Positions 22,532-34,256 of a DNA stretch of 64,000 nt are shown here, in pieces. The stretch spans positions 682,001-746,000 of the forward strand of contig QUZD01000003.1 in assembly GCA_003693505.1 (NCBI GenBank), in the 5' to 3' direction. Position 1 is the stretch's first letter; each line of letters starts with the position of its first letter. Made by a program: the position numbers and the translations under genes. Under the pieces are notes generated by a model. It was not told the origin of the DNA and did no database searches. It worked only from the letters and a program-made list of their open reading frames with translations. Source of the DNA: Pseudonectria foliicola (Eukaryota > Ascomycota > Sordariomycetes > Hypocreales > Nectriaceae).

Positions 22532-25374
22532 TTATTGCCTCGTCTCGTTAGGTAGGCTTCGGAAAGCAGGCGCTGGAGCAGGGGGCTCGTCCTTGGGCGT
22601 GTCCGCCTCTTCAGGGAAAGGGGGCGGGGAGCTCTCCTCCTTGCCACCGCCAAAGAATTTCTCAAAGTCCTCGTTGTCCTCAAACGGCCGCTTGCCCAGG
22701 ATGCGAACCATGTCGTCGCGCACCAGCATCTCCTTCTTGAGCAACTCCTCAGCAATCAGGCCCACCTCCTTCTTCTTCTCCGTCAGAAGCTCTCGGCACC
22801 GCTTATAGGCCTCCTCCACGATTCGTGAAACCTCTTGGTCGATCTGCTGGGCCGTTGACTCGGCGAATGGCTTTTGCATTCGGTTCGGATCATTCTCAAA
22901 GTGCACCGGTCCCACCTTCTCCGACATACCCCACTGCGTCACCATGTTACGGGCCATTGCCGACACCTTCTTGAAGTCATCGCTGGCTCCCGTCGTCACG
23001 GTGGGGAAGTGGAGCTCCTCAGATACACGGCCGCCCATGGTCATGGCCATGCGATCCATCAGCTGGTTCGTGTTCATCAGGTACGCATCCTGGGGCAAAT
23101 ACTGAGCATAGCCCAGCGCTCCCTGGCCGCGAGGAATGATTGACACCTTCAGTAGAGGATCGGCGTGCTTGAGGAACCAGCCGCAGATGGCGTGTCCAGC
23201 CTCGTGGTACGCAACCGTCTTCTTCTCCTCAGGCTTCAGGACCAAAGACTTGCGCTCAAGACCACCGACAACACGTTCGATTGCTCGCTCAAAGTGATCC
23301 ATCTTGACATCTTCGGCGTTACCTCGTGCAGCTGTTGCGTATTGTTAGCAGCCTATTCTCGTAGTCTGAGTGTTGGAAGTTGATGGAACGTACCGATCAG
23401 GGCAGCCTCATTGACAACATTAGCAATGTCAGCTCCCGAGAAGCCAGGCGTCAACGTGGCTAGTCGACCAACAAGGTGCTCTTGGTCCTCCTTGGTGACA
23501 ATCTTGTTCAGGTAAACCTTGAAAATCTCCTGACGGCCCTTCATCGTAGGTCGATCGATGTAGATGTGTCGATCGAAGCGACCAGGTCGCATCAGAGCCT
23601 TATCCAGTACATCGGCGCGGTTGGTACCAGCCAAGACAACGACCTGCTCCCGAGTGTTGAAACCGTCCATCTCGGTGAGAATCTGGTTGAGAGTGGCCTC
23701 CCGCTCGTCGTTACCACCAAATCCCCGTCCGCTCTCCTGACGCGCACGACCAATGGCATCAATTTCATCAATAAAGATGATGCAAGGCGCATTCTTACGT
23801 CCCTCGGCAAAAAGATCTCGCACTCGGGACGGGCCAACACCCACAAACATTTCCACAAACTCGGAACCGCTCACACTGAAGAAGGGCACGCCAGACTCGC
23901 CGGCCGTGGCCTTGGCGAGAAGCGTCTTACCAGTACCAGGCGGTCCCGCAAGGATAGCACCTCGAGGGATCTTGGCACCAAGCTTTTCAAACTTTTCGGG
24001 CTGCTTCAGGAAGCTCACAAACTCCATGATCTCCGTCTTGGCCTCCTCCAAGCCAGCAACATCGGAGAACTTGACCTTGACGGCGCTCTCGGCGTTGAAC
24101 TTCTTGGCCTTGCTCTTGCCAAAGTTGAACATGCCGCCTCCGCCAGCGCGGCCACCCATAGATCGCTGTGTCCACAGGATTAGACCGATGAACAGAAGCG
24201 TTGGACCGAAGGCGAGGAGGAGGTTGCCCAGAGTGCTGCCACCCTGTTCGTAGCTGACGGGTATCCGTTCCGATGGAGGAATTCCGAGCTGGTCCTGGGC
24301 CTCTTCGAGCTTCTTCTCAAACGACTCAACAGAGCCGATCGAGAACACGTACGTCTTTCTCGGTTGGCCATCGGCAGTAGGGCCGGCAGCAGAGTTGTTG
24401 AGCTCGACTCGGACTTGCGATCCGTTGATGACCACCATCTTCTGAACAAGGCCCTTATCCAAAAACGCCTTTCGCATCTCTTGCCAGGTAATCTCCTTCT
24501 CGGAAAAGGGGTTGGCAAAGAGTTCCGCGATCCAAACAGTCACACCAATGGCAATACCAGTCTGAATGGCCTCAGTCCATCCGCTTCGCTCACTCTTCGG
24601 GGGCTTGCCTCCATTCTTTCCATCGTTGTGTTGCTTTGACTTGGCGTCACCCTTGCCGTCCTCGGCAGCTCCGTCCTTGGCGTTGTTCTGGCCCTTTAAG
24701 TCATCATTCATCCTGAAAGACGAAAAAGGACCCTCTTGGTTCTTCGTAGACTCCTCCAGCTCAACCATTCTCTCCGTAATCATGTAGACACAGCGCATCA
24801 AGCGTCCCTTGTCCAAGATCGAAAGGCGTCCCTGTCCCTTGGCCATCTTGGCAATTAGATCCCTTGTTTCGGCAGGCGCTCCGGAGAGTGATAGTCGTTC
24901 AAGGTAGTTCTTCGCAAAAGCCTGATGCGCTTCGGGGACTCGGCCAATAAACTGCTCCAGGTGAGCCATCTCCTCCTTTGAGAGGTGGACCCATCCTTCT
25001 GGCAGGGGCGGGGGCGGCTTCGAGGACTGGGGGTTTCCGGATGATGACTTCTGTTCCGGTTCGTTTGATTTGTTGTTTTCGTCTTGTTTCTTCGGATCGG
25101 GGTTGTCGCCGGGAGGGGTGGGTTGGGAGGCGAAAGTCCGGGCGCGGATCGCATATGCCGCTGACGATTTGAGGGGCATCGACTTCGTGAGAACCGAAGG
25201 CCGCGCAAAGACGCGAAGCGCAGGCTGCGAGGACAGCCTTGCAACTCGCGCGAGCTGGCTCGATTGCCGAAGGTATCTCGACATGACGGGCGTCGCCGCT
25301 TGCGCGCGGTGCGGAATCCCCGGATTGCTAAAGGCTATGGTGCGTAGGCGCCGCACTATCTCATGAGGTAGCAC
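22532..25374 (-). CDS. YTA12: Mitochondrial inner-membrane m-AAA protease subunit (Yta12/Rca1-like)
   Basis: ATP-dependent zinc protease of the FtsH family that degrades and processes inner-membrane proteins from the matrix side. Exons: 25374-23394 and 23331-22532, 926 aa. An arginine-rich presequence with RARTFASQP comes first, then a hydrophilic stretch, then two membrane segments at about residues 270-290 and 380-400 (LGNLLLAFGPTLLFIGLIL). AAA motifs follow: Walker A GPPGTGKT (about 475), Walker B CIIFIDEIDAIG (about 525), and the second region of homology with RPGRFDRHIYID. The zinc motif HEAGH is at about residue 703. The tail is Pro- and Glu-rich. GALGYAQYLPQD and LGKRPF resemble Yta12 more than Yta10, a judgement from memory. 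The start may instead be MSRYLRQSS at 25284 (896 aa), which would make a cleaner presequence. Confidence 0.94.
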
Positions 25375-25862
25375 AGGCCGAGTTGACTATAGCCGGGGTT
25401 GCTATGTCGAGCGATGTTGTCTGGATGTTGGCCGGGAATCAAGGTTCCTGCGGAGCTGGAGGCAGAATGGTTGATGACACCACGCAGTGTGGAAGCTTCT
25501 GGTGATGAGTCCATCGATAGTCCCTCTAGCTCGAAAATTGGGCGGCGTCACGTGGCTTCGGCAATAGGCCATGGGCGATCCGCTACAGGCTGCCAAGTAA
25601 GCGTCACCACTACGACTGTGGACCACGGAAGATGGAGGACGCATTATTAATGGCATGATAGGAATTGATCGCTGAGAGACACTTGCATGACTCTTGCGAG
25701 TCAACCCGAGATGATGCTGAATATCGATTCATCCACATCTGCCTGTTAACCATTGCGTCAATGGCTTCAAACGGGCGCCTTCTGAAGGCGATCAGTCATA
25801 GCTGCTGGGTATCACGACGCTCTTCTATCAAATCCAATTGTACAATGTCTAATTGACACAAG
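25375..25862. other. Spacer between MTQ1 3' end and m-AAA protease start
   Basis: Promoter and leader of the protease and terminator side of MTQ1. I see no further gene or repeat. Confidence 0.6.
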
Positions 25863-26948
25863 TTACTGTCCTCCATGGCCTTCAGCTCGATGTATCAGAA
25901 GAGATCGCACAAGTCCTGTTCCTTTTGCTGGGACTGTCCAATGTTGCCCCTCTGGGCTCTCGATTTCTAGCTGAGGCTCATCCTCCTTGCTAGGCCCCAT
26001 ATCCGGCCAGTCTCGCCAGGCCTCAACAGTTGCCCGATTGGCCATCTCGCTCTTAAAATAGAGCTGTAGCACGCGGCGAGCCTGGTCTTCATCGCCGACC
26101 TCTAGCAGAATCACCTGTGGCTGTAAAAGGATCCCGACTTCCAAGAGTCGAGCATAGAATACATCTTCAGGACTACATCCTGTAGGACGCGGCAGCGATT
26201 CCCTAGGCACCAGTGCTAGCCGCGGCTCGTACTTTCTCACAGAGTGTGCAAGTTGGCCCCGACCGTGATTCCAAATGTCTTGTGAGATGTATGGTGGATT
26301 GGACACCATAATATCACAACGGGATGTACCCAAGGCCCGTATGTCGTCATCGTTGAAGATATCACCTCTGACGACCCTGAGAGTTTGCTTTCCGGTTGGC
26401 TCACCCATGTTTCCAAGCCTAACATTGCGAGATATGTTCTCCTTGGTTAGTCGAGTGGCCCTTGAGGAGATGTCGAACCCTTGCACGCTCAGGGCTTTGA
26501 AGGATCGCTGCAGCGATGCAAAGAGAAGTAGGGGTATGCAGCCAGTGCCTGTGCAGAAGTCAACGATACCAAGAGCCTCAGTGTCATTTCTCTCACGGCT
26601 CAAAAGCTTGCGCGACTTGATCAAGTCGGCCAGTTGATACGTGTATGCCTCTGTTTCCGGCCTTGGGATGAGAACCCCCGATCTACACTTAATGTCCAGC
26701 GGGCCAAAGGGTTGTGAACCCAGTAGATACTGCAAAGGGACTCCGGCGCCTCTTCGTCGGCAGAGAGTTGCCAAGCGACTGAGGCGCTGATGGATGGGAA
26801 ACGTTTCATCGACATGATTCCTTATCCATCGCAATTCATTTCGTGCTGATTCGAGGTCTCGACAGACTGGCAATAGAGTGGCAGCATGCGGCGAGTGTCG
26901 TTTTGCCTGTCGGAAGAGGGACGGCTGAAGACGTGGCATTAGCCACAA
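25863..26948 (-). CDS. MTQ1: Release-factor glutamine N5-methyltransferase, mitochondrial (Mtq1/HemK)
   Basis: S-adenosylmethionine-dependent enzyme that methylates the glutamine of the GGQ motif in the mitochondrial translation release factor. It is a single uninterrupted exon of 361 aa. The N-terminal helical domain carries GVPLQYLLGSQPFG. GVLIPRPETE and the nucleotide loop DFCTGTGCIPLLL (about residue 130) follow. The diagnostic active-site motif NPPYIS is at about residue 216 (MVSNPPYIS). The C-terminal part has VILLEVGDEDQARRV, as in HemK proteins. ATGs at 26948 and 26939 (MPRLQPSLFRQAKRH) are both possible; the basic N-terminus suits import into mitochondria, unlike cytosolic Mtq2. It is divergent from RPB11, with 438 bp between. 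Confidence 0.92.
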   Translation of the reverse strand: MWLMPRLQPSLFRQAKRHSPHAATLLPVCRDLESARNELRWIRNHVDETFPIHQRLSRLATLCRRRGAGVPLQYLLGSQPFGPLDIKCRSGVLIPRPETEAYTYQLADLIKSRKLLSRERNDTEALGIVDFCTGTGCIPLLLFASLQRSFKALSVQGFDISSRATRLTKENISRNVRLGNMGEPTGKQTLRVVRGDIFNDDDIRALGTSRCDIMVSNPPYISQDIWNHGRGQLAHSVRKYEPRLALVPRESLPRPTGCSPEDVFYARLLEVGILLQPQVILLEVGDEDQARRVLQLYFKSEMANRATVEAWRDWPDMGPSKEDEPQLEIESPEGQHWTVPAKGTGLVRSLLIHRAEGHGGQ

Positions 26949-27386
26949 GTCCTACTGCTACGAGGCTATTCTCGCAGTACTTTCGCAGTATTTTCGCAGC
27001 GCGTTGGCAAGCAGGATCAAAGGAGCGTAATGCATAAAGTCCATGGCAGCCAGTGGTTGATGGATTGGTAGTTGGGGGGAACTTTGGCAGGTAGATTTAG
27101 CCGACTATTAACCTTTGCCAATCTCAGCTCCCTGAGCGCTCGGGATAGTTCATTCTGTAACTCTGTAAGAATCAGGACTTATCGCTTTGAATCACCATAA
27201 TCCGTCCTTTTGAATCATCTGGACATCAATAAGCGACGGGCTACTGCAGACTCTGCGCCCTTTTTGCTCTGTCCGAGTCCAGCAGTTAGCATTCGCTTCC
27301 GACCGTTTTGCTCCCCTTCTAGCGCATCAACGCCTAGGTGGCATCGCTCTCATATCTTGACACTTTTTGGACGATAAGCCGGAACC
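26949..27386. other. Divergent promoter MTQ1 / RPB11
   Basis: It includes a CGCAGTATTTTCGCAG near-repeat at 26970-27000 and the leaders of both genes. I see no other element I would name. Confidence 0.55.
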
Positions 27387-28450
27387 ATGAACGCGCCTGA
27401 TCGGTAAGAAAACCCCCTTTTATGTCTTTTATGTCTTTGTGGCACTGGAGTTTGGCATCTGTGTGCCCTGGGATGGTTCTGTCCTCGGTTCAAAGCGCCA
27501 TAGAGGGTTTGTGCCTGGCGCTTCAATAGCTGCGGGCGGTCAACCACCAGCTTGGTCTCATACAGACCTCTGATGGTTTAGCTGGATGCTCCGAGACGTG
27601 TCAGGGCGCGTTGACGCAGAGGCTGGTTGGATTGTATCATCGTCGAGATCGAGTCCGTCCTCGTTGTTCCTGTTCCGCGGGCAGCATTGAATGAGCGCGC
27701 AGCACTGCTTGTCGGCTTGCTGCCTGGCACCTGTCAACACTCCGCCGACTCCGCGTCAACAGCTGGCGACCAGTTGCCAGAGCTCCCAGCATGGGCATCC
27801 AAGATCTGATGGAAAAGTGGTTTCATGTCTTTCTCCAAGCAGTCAACATACCAACTTGCGTACCATGGCCTGCTGTAACCCCAGACACCATAACCTCCAG
27901 GACGACCCGTTACGTTGTTTTCAATGCACGCTTCCGAGTCGTAGGCTAACAAGCATTGCAGTTTCGAGCTCTTCCTGCTCGGAGAGGGCGAGAAGAAGAT
28001 TGAGGAGAAGGTCTACTCTGGTGAGGCCCGCTCATCATCTGTGCAATTGTCCCGTCAAGCATCTAACAACGGCTTGTGTAGGCATGTCAAACACCTCGGA
28101 CTTTGTTCTGTTGAAAGAAGACCACACACTCGGCAACCTGCTATCCGAGCACATCAAGCTCCACCCCAATGTTCACATGGCTGGCTACAAGAGTACGCAC
28201 CCCCATCGTTGCCATTACACCTAACAGAAGCTTACCATCCCTGCCAGTTGGTCACCCCAACGTACCTGAACTCTACATCCGTGTCCAGACAGATGGTAAC
28301 GTGACGCCTCGAGACGTCTTCACGTCAGTCTGCGAAAAGCTCATCAACCAACTGGAGATGTTGCATCAGGAATTTACGCGTGAGTGGGAGCTGAGACGTA
28401 TTACGAACACGGGAGAACAGGGGAATATGCAGACAAACGGCCATCACTGA
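27387..28450 (+). CDS. RPB11: RNA polymerase II subunit Rpb11
   Basis: Core subunit of RNA polymerase II that pairs with Rpb3, like the two alpha subunits of bacterial polymerase. Exons: 27387-27403, 27962-28020, 28082-28192 and 28248-28450, giving 129 aa, the usual length. The protein begins MNAPDRFELFLLGEGEKK and contains the family core LKEDHTLGNLLSEHI, then MAGYKIGHPNVPELYIRVQT, followed by the C-terminal helix EKLINQLEMLHQEF. Every junction is in frame with GT/AG ends. The first exon is only 17 nt and is followed by a 558-nt intron, about ten times longer than other introns here. The 5' exon is supported by the fit to the family start (MNAPDRFELF). It converges with LSM5. Confidence 0.95.
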
Positions 28451-28755
28451 GCGAGCGGGGCTTTCTATCGGGCTGGCGTTATTTGGAACTGGTGGTAAAC
28501 GAGCTGCTTTAGCCGAGATACAAAATCGTGTCGAATACAACTTCATATAGCTTCATGGCTCTTGTCCTCTCAGCCGTGTCAATGCCTCATCCCATGTTAG
28601 GATGCACCTCTTTGCAGAGTCATATACTGGCTCTGACATTAGGTAGCCTGTGACCCAAGAAATCGTGAGCTTGGAGGTCTGTGTCTGTCCCCTTTCATAA
28701 GAGTGACTGTCCGTCTTTTCGAAACCAGATTTTGTTCAACTTTGGGTTTGATTCC
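28451..28755. other. Convergent 3' region RPB11 / LSM5
   Basis: These 305 bp hold the two 3' untranslated parts. I see nothing else. Confidence 0.6.
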
Positions 28756-29276
28756 TCAAGCCGCCGGTCCCTCTCCTCCAGGAATCAACTAGCACTCAGT
28801 CAGCAACAAGCACCAAAAGAAGAATGTGAGATAAAAGTACCATGCAAATATTGTTTCCATTCAGAAGAATCTTGGGAAGCTTGGTGTGATTTCCAGAGTA
28901 GTCACTGCATTGGTCAGCTCTAGTCAATGGAAGCAATCCTGGCGATTGTGCTCATACAATTCAGTCACGTCCTCCAACACCATGTCTGCAAGGAGGGTCA
29001 GTTTGTAGCATATTGGGATCAGGGGGGAGATTCCACTCACTGACGTAGTCATCGAAGCCAAGGAGAGTGCCACTGAATTCTGCATCTCATGGTCAGCGAT
29101 GTCGCATGGATAAGTCACATGCCAACATACCCTTGTCTCCCTTCATGATGACCCATATCCTTGAGCCAACACACTTGTCAATGAGCTCTAACCCATAGTC
29201 AGCATGAGTTGACGTGGTGAAGCGACAGAGCGCAGCGCAGGGGAGCCTGACCGAGGGGTAGCAACTGAGAGGCCAT
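28756..29276 (-). CDS. LSM5: U6 snRNA-associated Sm-like protein Lsm5
   Basis: Subunit of the Lsm2-8 ring that binds the U6 snRNA 3' end and of the Lsm1-7 ring used in mRNA decapping. The gene is cut into six small exons: 29276-29252, 29187-29131, 29079-29041, 28985-28958, 28904-28841 and 28788-28756. Together they encode 81 aa, the usual length. The Sm1 motif is present (VGSRIWVIMKGDKEFSGTL, then GFDDYVNMVLEDVTE), and so is Sm2 (KILLNGNNICMLIPGG). All five introns are 51-64 nt and every junction preserves frame. No single reading frame longer than 65 codons covers the gene, so it would be missed by plain ORF calling. It shares a 338-bp divergent upstream region with the exonuclease gene. Confidence 0.96.
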
Positions 29277-29614
29277 GGTTGATTGAATGACGTCTTTGCC
29301 AGCGTCAGTAGGGAGAGAAATGGACGACTCGGGTGGTGGACAAACGCGGTGAGAATGAGCCGGGACGAAGACTACTGTATCCTTCGAATCAGAGTCGAGG
29401 CGGAGGATTTGTTAGGTCTTGTTGCTGCGTTCTTGGCCCCAAAATCCACCGAATCTGGCGCAGTGCGAATGTGCACGACTGAGGTGTACCCAACTGTAGC
29501 ACGTCCCCACGTGCCCCCGCGAACATGACTAAGCGGATCGCAACCACTCATATCCCCGATCGCGACTAATGAGGTGGCGGCGGACGTGAACAAGGCCGCA
29601 TCGCGATTCGTGAC
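29277..29614. other. Divergent promoter LSM5 / exonuclease
   Basis: A 338-bp GC-rich spacer with CACGTGCC at about 29509. If the exonuclease starts at 29879, the spacer is 600 bp. Confidence 0.5.
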
Positions 29615-31559
29615 GTGGTTGCCTATCGATTCTCGTCCAGCGCGACTCAAAGCCATGCTGAAGTTCCATCATGGCTCTTCGCGCTTTGCATCTCCTGTTC
29701 AAACTCGGTGTTCAATAGCTTCCGCGACGATAGTCAGCTCTGCTGGGAACAGGCTGAGTCCTTCTTTGATACAGTCCCATCCAAGCGCCCAGCTCTCCAG
29801 GTTCGAACAAAAATGGCTGTCCGTTGGCACATGAACCATAACCTGACTCTTGATAGTTTGGGACACTCAAAATACACAATGTCGTCTTTTGCTTCAAGCC
29901 AAACATGGAACTCAAATTGCGGCATTCGGTTCGGATCAGATGCCCGTGTTTCTTATCCCGTTCTGGACCTGGCCCGGTTTCTCCATACTGCCGAATCAAC
30001 TAGTACTGGCAGCCGGCATCAAACCGTGGAATCGGATATGGAAGACTATGGCGCCGACGAACAGTTTGAGCGTGATGCTGCTGAGTGGTTCGATAAGCAC
30101 GAGGCTTCAATAGTATCAAAGGCACCACCGCTAGATGAAGGTGATCCTTTGGAGGCAGGTCCTCCCGAAACGAAGCCTCCGGTAATCGAACAAGTCCTTC
30201 CGCCGAAAACATCTCTATCGTTCAACATCTCGGATGAGCTATTTGAAGCTGCACGAAAGAAAGCAAAGTCCACCTCCGAAAGCTACTGGTCTTATATGAT
30301 GTATCGCGGGGATGATGACGCCAGGGTCAAGGTCCACTACTGCACCAGCAAAGAAACCATGGAATGGGTATGCAAGCAGTATTTTGCCAACGAAAAAGTC
30401 CTAGGGTTTGACCTTGAATGGATCGTGAGAGCTGGTGGGACTACAGGCCCACGGGAGAATGTCTCTCTTATCCAACTAGCAAGCCCCAGTCGCATTGGGC
30501 TCTTCCACATCGCCATGTTCCCAAAGGACGACTTCGTAGGACCGGAACTTAGCGCAATTCTCAGTAATCCGGAGGTTATCAAGGCCGGCGTCAACATCAT
30601 GGGGGATTGCACTCGTGTCAAGAAGCATCTCGGCATCACCACACAGGGTGTCTTTGAACTCAGCCACCTCTACAAACTGGTGAAATACTCCAGGGAGGGA
30701 AAACCTCACCGTGTCAACAGATCGTGTGTGGCGATGGCAACACAAGTCGAGGAATATCTACGCTTGCCTTTATTTAAGGGACAGGATGTCCGCGCGAGCA
30801 ACTGGATGATGCGACTCGATCAGCGCCAGATTGGATGTGAGTAACTCCCAAACACCCCTCGCCTTATGGCCACTGACTAGACAAGATTCTGCTTCGGACG
30901 CCTACGCCGGCCTTCAGCTTTTCCATGTACTCGATGAAGCTCGCGAGAGACTGGATCCATGCCCCCCGCGGCCGCACTTTGCTGAGAAGGGCCTACCCAT
31001 AAGAGTAGTGGCACCCGACGATGTCGATGAAGACATAGAAAGCGAGGATGGGACCGACCCTGAGGATATGGTCGCTGTTGGAGACGATACACCAGTCACG
31101 AAGGCTGAGCAACCTGCGCCAAGATCGAGGAGAAAGGGTACGCGTGCCAAGGCTGCCGTGACCGAGGTAGAAGAAGAGGCTGTTGCGGGAGACAAAACAC
31201 AAGCTACAGTGCCGAAGAGGGCCACGCCAGTCCTCAAACGAAGGGATTCACGAGTCGTTGCCGCGGATCTCAAACTCCAGCACCTACGAACGCACCACAA
31301 AGCGCTCTCTATACCACCATCCGCATCGCTCGCCTATCTTGTATGGCACGACAATCAAGATTTGCTCCCAGCAGACGTAGCAGCGCTGTTACGTGACCCG
31401 CCTCTTCAGACATCGACTGTTATCTCGTACATTCTGAAAGTGGTTACATCGGGCGATATCCCATTCTCTAAACAGAGATTGCGGACTGAGGTCATGTCCT
31501 ACCTGGCACCAGAGGCGATGCTTTCTCGCAAATATGCGGAGCTGTTGAAAGATGATTAG
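29615..31559 (+). CDS. DEDDy-type 3'-5' exonuclease domain protein (RNase D / Rrp6-like fold)
   Basis: Predicted 3'-5' exonuclease of RNA or DNA. Exons: 29615-30836 and 30886-31559. The exonuclease domain has all four metal-binding acids: motif I FDLEW (D and E), motif II NIMGDCTRVKKHL, and motif III, restored only by splicing, YSASDAYAGL (Tyr and Asp, hence DEDDy). The regions before and after are low-complexity and acidic. The C-terminal block has no HRDC domain I can identify, which argues against Rrp6. The C-terminus contains a basic patch (RSRRKGTRAKAA) and a conserved-looking module LAYLVWHDNQDLLPADVAALLRDPPL. The start is uncertain: ATG 29615 is the longest, 29879 (MSSFASSQTW) is plausible, and a spliced start at 29670 (MALRALHLLF) would look like a targeting signal. 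Substrate unknown. Confidence 0.86.
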
Positions 31560-31750
31560 AGGGAGGCAAACACATAACAACTCTTATAAGTGATAGATAT
31601 TGGATTAGGCAGCTTGTTTGAAACATGAGATGAAGCATACGTCACGGCAGGGAATGAGGCACATGGTTGGAGAACAAAATGGTACTCTAGATGCACGTTA
31701 CTCATTACCCTATTTTCTTCACCTTTCATCGTCCGCCCCTCTTCTTGACT

Positions 31751-33219
31751 CTATGAGGCCAACAAGCCTCGGCCACGGTTGATCTGGACCTTCTTGTCCT
31801 CTCCTCCGCTCACAATGCCCCAAGTCTTGTCCCAGGAAACGCTCAGCACCTTGGCGCCGTCTCCAGCCGACGGCAGCTTCTTGCCTTTGAGCCACTCGCG
31901 GCCGATGGTGTAGACGGGCTCGCTGACGCTGCCGCCCCCTTCCTCAGAGGTACCGAGGCGTACACTGCGCAGGTCCCACACGCGGCAGGTGCTGTCGTGC
32001 GACCCAGAGACGAGCGAGTAGTCGTTCTCGGGCGAGGATGCCAAGGACACGACCATGTTGACGTGGCCGCGGAGGGTCATGGCAGTGGTGGTAGTGGCCG
32101 ACTCTCGCGGGTCGAGGAGTGTAATGTGGCGAGCCGACGAGCCGGCAGCAATGAGGGAGGAGCTTGGTAGAGCGGCAGCACACAGCAGTGGGTGCATCGT
32201 GGTCAATCTGCTGACCTCGCGCTGCGTGGTCAAGTCGATGGTGCGGACGGTGTGGTCTTGCGACGCCGAGTAGGCCACAGTGGAGTCGTTGGGGTGGAAG
32301 ATGGCGGCGGTGACGGCATCGTCGTGCATGGGCATCATGGCGAGGGGACCGCGCTGCGCCGTCGTGGCGGCGCTTGAGAGCTTGGCCCTCTTGGTGCTAT
32401 GCGCCGTGGGCAGGGTGGAAGGGTCGGCCTGGGGGGCAGTCCGTTTTGACGACGACCACAGACCTACTTGGCCATCGGCCGAGGCTGTGAGGATGCGGCC
32501 CGTGGAGCCGTTAACGTCGAGGCTGTTGATGTTCTTCTCGTGGCCCCAGAGCTCCATGTTGGACTTGAGAGAGCCTGAGAAGCCGTCGTCGGACTCGCTG
32601 TAGTCCCAGACCACGACCTTTCGGTCCAGGCCGGCCGAAACGAGCTGCTTGGACGACACCCATCGGACATCGTTGACCCTTTGAGTGTGACCACCCTTTG
32701 ATACGGCGATTGCGTCTCCGGAAGGATTCCAGACCCTCACCAGGCCATCGTACGATGCACTGGCAATTCTCTCTCGGACATTGGCGTCGCCAGCGAGGCG
32801 TCCCACGTGTGAAGTCGCGGACAGAACGTCTACGCCGCTGACCCAGTCGTCGTGCTCAAAGCTGGCCTCGTATACAGGAGGAAGCAGACTGCGGACGTAC
32901 TGCAGAGTGAGCGTGGTTTCGGAAGAGAGACCATTGGTGGCGAGGTATTCGTCGATTGAAGTGTGAAGAAAGGTGCCGTTGACGAGGAAGTCGAGAGGGA
33001 TGGGGGACGAAGTGTCGAGCATGGACTCGGAGTTGAGAATGCGAGAGAGGCCATAGCGCTTGATGTCTAGCAGAGTGTCAGATCGATGGCTCCGGTATGG
33101 GGCTCAATGGGACAACAGAACGTACCAGAGGGCACAAGCAGCTGTTGCTTTGACTCGGGGAGCACCAAGTCCTGCTCCGTGGTGGTGAAGATGACCTTCA
33201 CCTGCGCGGCGTCGCCCAT
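31751..33219 (-). CDS. YTM1: Ribosome biogenesis WD-repeat protein Ytm1
   Basis: Member of the Nop7-Erb1-Ytm1 (PeBoW) complex, which matures the 60S ribosomal subunit in the nucleolus and is removed by the AAA protein Rea1. Exons: 33219-33126 and 33066-31751, 469 aa. The first 65 residues are the ubiquitin-like NLE domain (VKVIFTTTEQDLVLPES, then PLDFLVNGTFL), which Rea1 binds. Seven or so WD repeats follow; clear ones are SASYDGLVRVWN, SAGLDRKVVVWD, TASADGQVGLWS, SASQDHTVRTID and SGSHDSTCRVWD. It ends with EDKKVQINRGRGLLAS. The family ending and start (MGDAAQVKVIF) match well. It is convergent with the exonuclease gene (191 bp). Confidence 0.94.
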
Positions 33220-34198
33220 TTTCGCAAAAGGGGATTTATTTTTTTCCTCAGCGAAATGAAAGGGCGAATATCAGAGGAAATGACGAACAGCCGGTTGCTA
33301 TTCTTCGTAGAGCTGTGGTAACTCGGGGTATCACAAAAGACTGTGATTTTCTAGGTGCTGCTGCAGAGGTAGCGGATGTCTAGATTGGTTTAGAAAATTT
33401 TGGGAATTTTTTGGCAGCCTTGCGCCGATCGGTCCCACCGCGGGGAGCTTGTGGCGCTGATTCAGCCAATCACGACCGATATGGGTACACGAGGCTGAAT
33501 GAAGGATGCTGTGCGTAATGATTTAGAATACAAAGATGCCACCACTATCCCATCACGAAGAAGGCATTGCTTATTTTGCAGTCGAGCACTCTCGAAATTA
33601 TACGAGATATCAAGGCCATTCACGCTATCTAGCAGCATTGCATAGTATGTGTTTTGGCGGCTAGTTAGCGGCCATGTGGACACGAGCGTAACGAAAGGTC
33701 CGGCCGTGGGAACGACCGCACTATTGTACCTACTTAGGTATGCATAATAGCTTGACATTTTTGCGTCACTGACGGGCATAATCTCGAGGCCAAACCCTGT
33801 TGAGTGGCTATAAGGGTATCGCAGTATCCTCGTTGTTCTTGGACCTTGCCTGATGAGTCCCAGCTGGGTCTATTCGCGTGGCTGCAGGACCAACCACAGA
33901 CTGAAGAGGACTGGATGTTATGATTGGCGGGCAAGTGCGGGATGGCATCACCATGCCGTAGCGGACGCATGGAAGCTCCGAAGCTGAGGCGCGATCTGAT
34001 TGATGAGCGGAGGAGGATGGGTGAATGGGTGAATGGGAACCAAGTGGTTCGAGGCCGAACTTGTTGGTATCACATGGTTTCTCCCCGCAGTTCATGTCGT
34101 CATCCCGGTACTAGGCCATGCATCCTCCCGCGACACAAATAACAAGAAGCAAAGAGGCTGCATGAAGGAGTTGTACATGCATGTACCAGCATGCAACC

Positions 34199-34256
34199 TG
34201 GTATGTAGGTAGGTAGGTAGGTAGGTAGCCAGGTATCTGGATAGGATAGGTAGCAG
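34199..34256. repeat. GTAG tetranucleotide array
   Basis: Six GTAG units, then degenerate copies (CCAGGTATCTGG, ATAGGATAGGTAG). It belongs to the same AGGTAGGTA family as the other arrays. Confidence 0.9.

Noticed and set aside
30837..30885. Possible early stop in the exonuclease gene
   Set aside because: The stop falls inside a 49-nt GT..AG intron whose removal restores the YSASDAYAGL active-site motif.
34036..34065. B-box-like GGTTCGAGGCC suggesting a second tRNA
   Set aside because: No matching acceptor stem or D-arm upstream.
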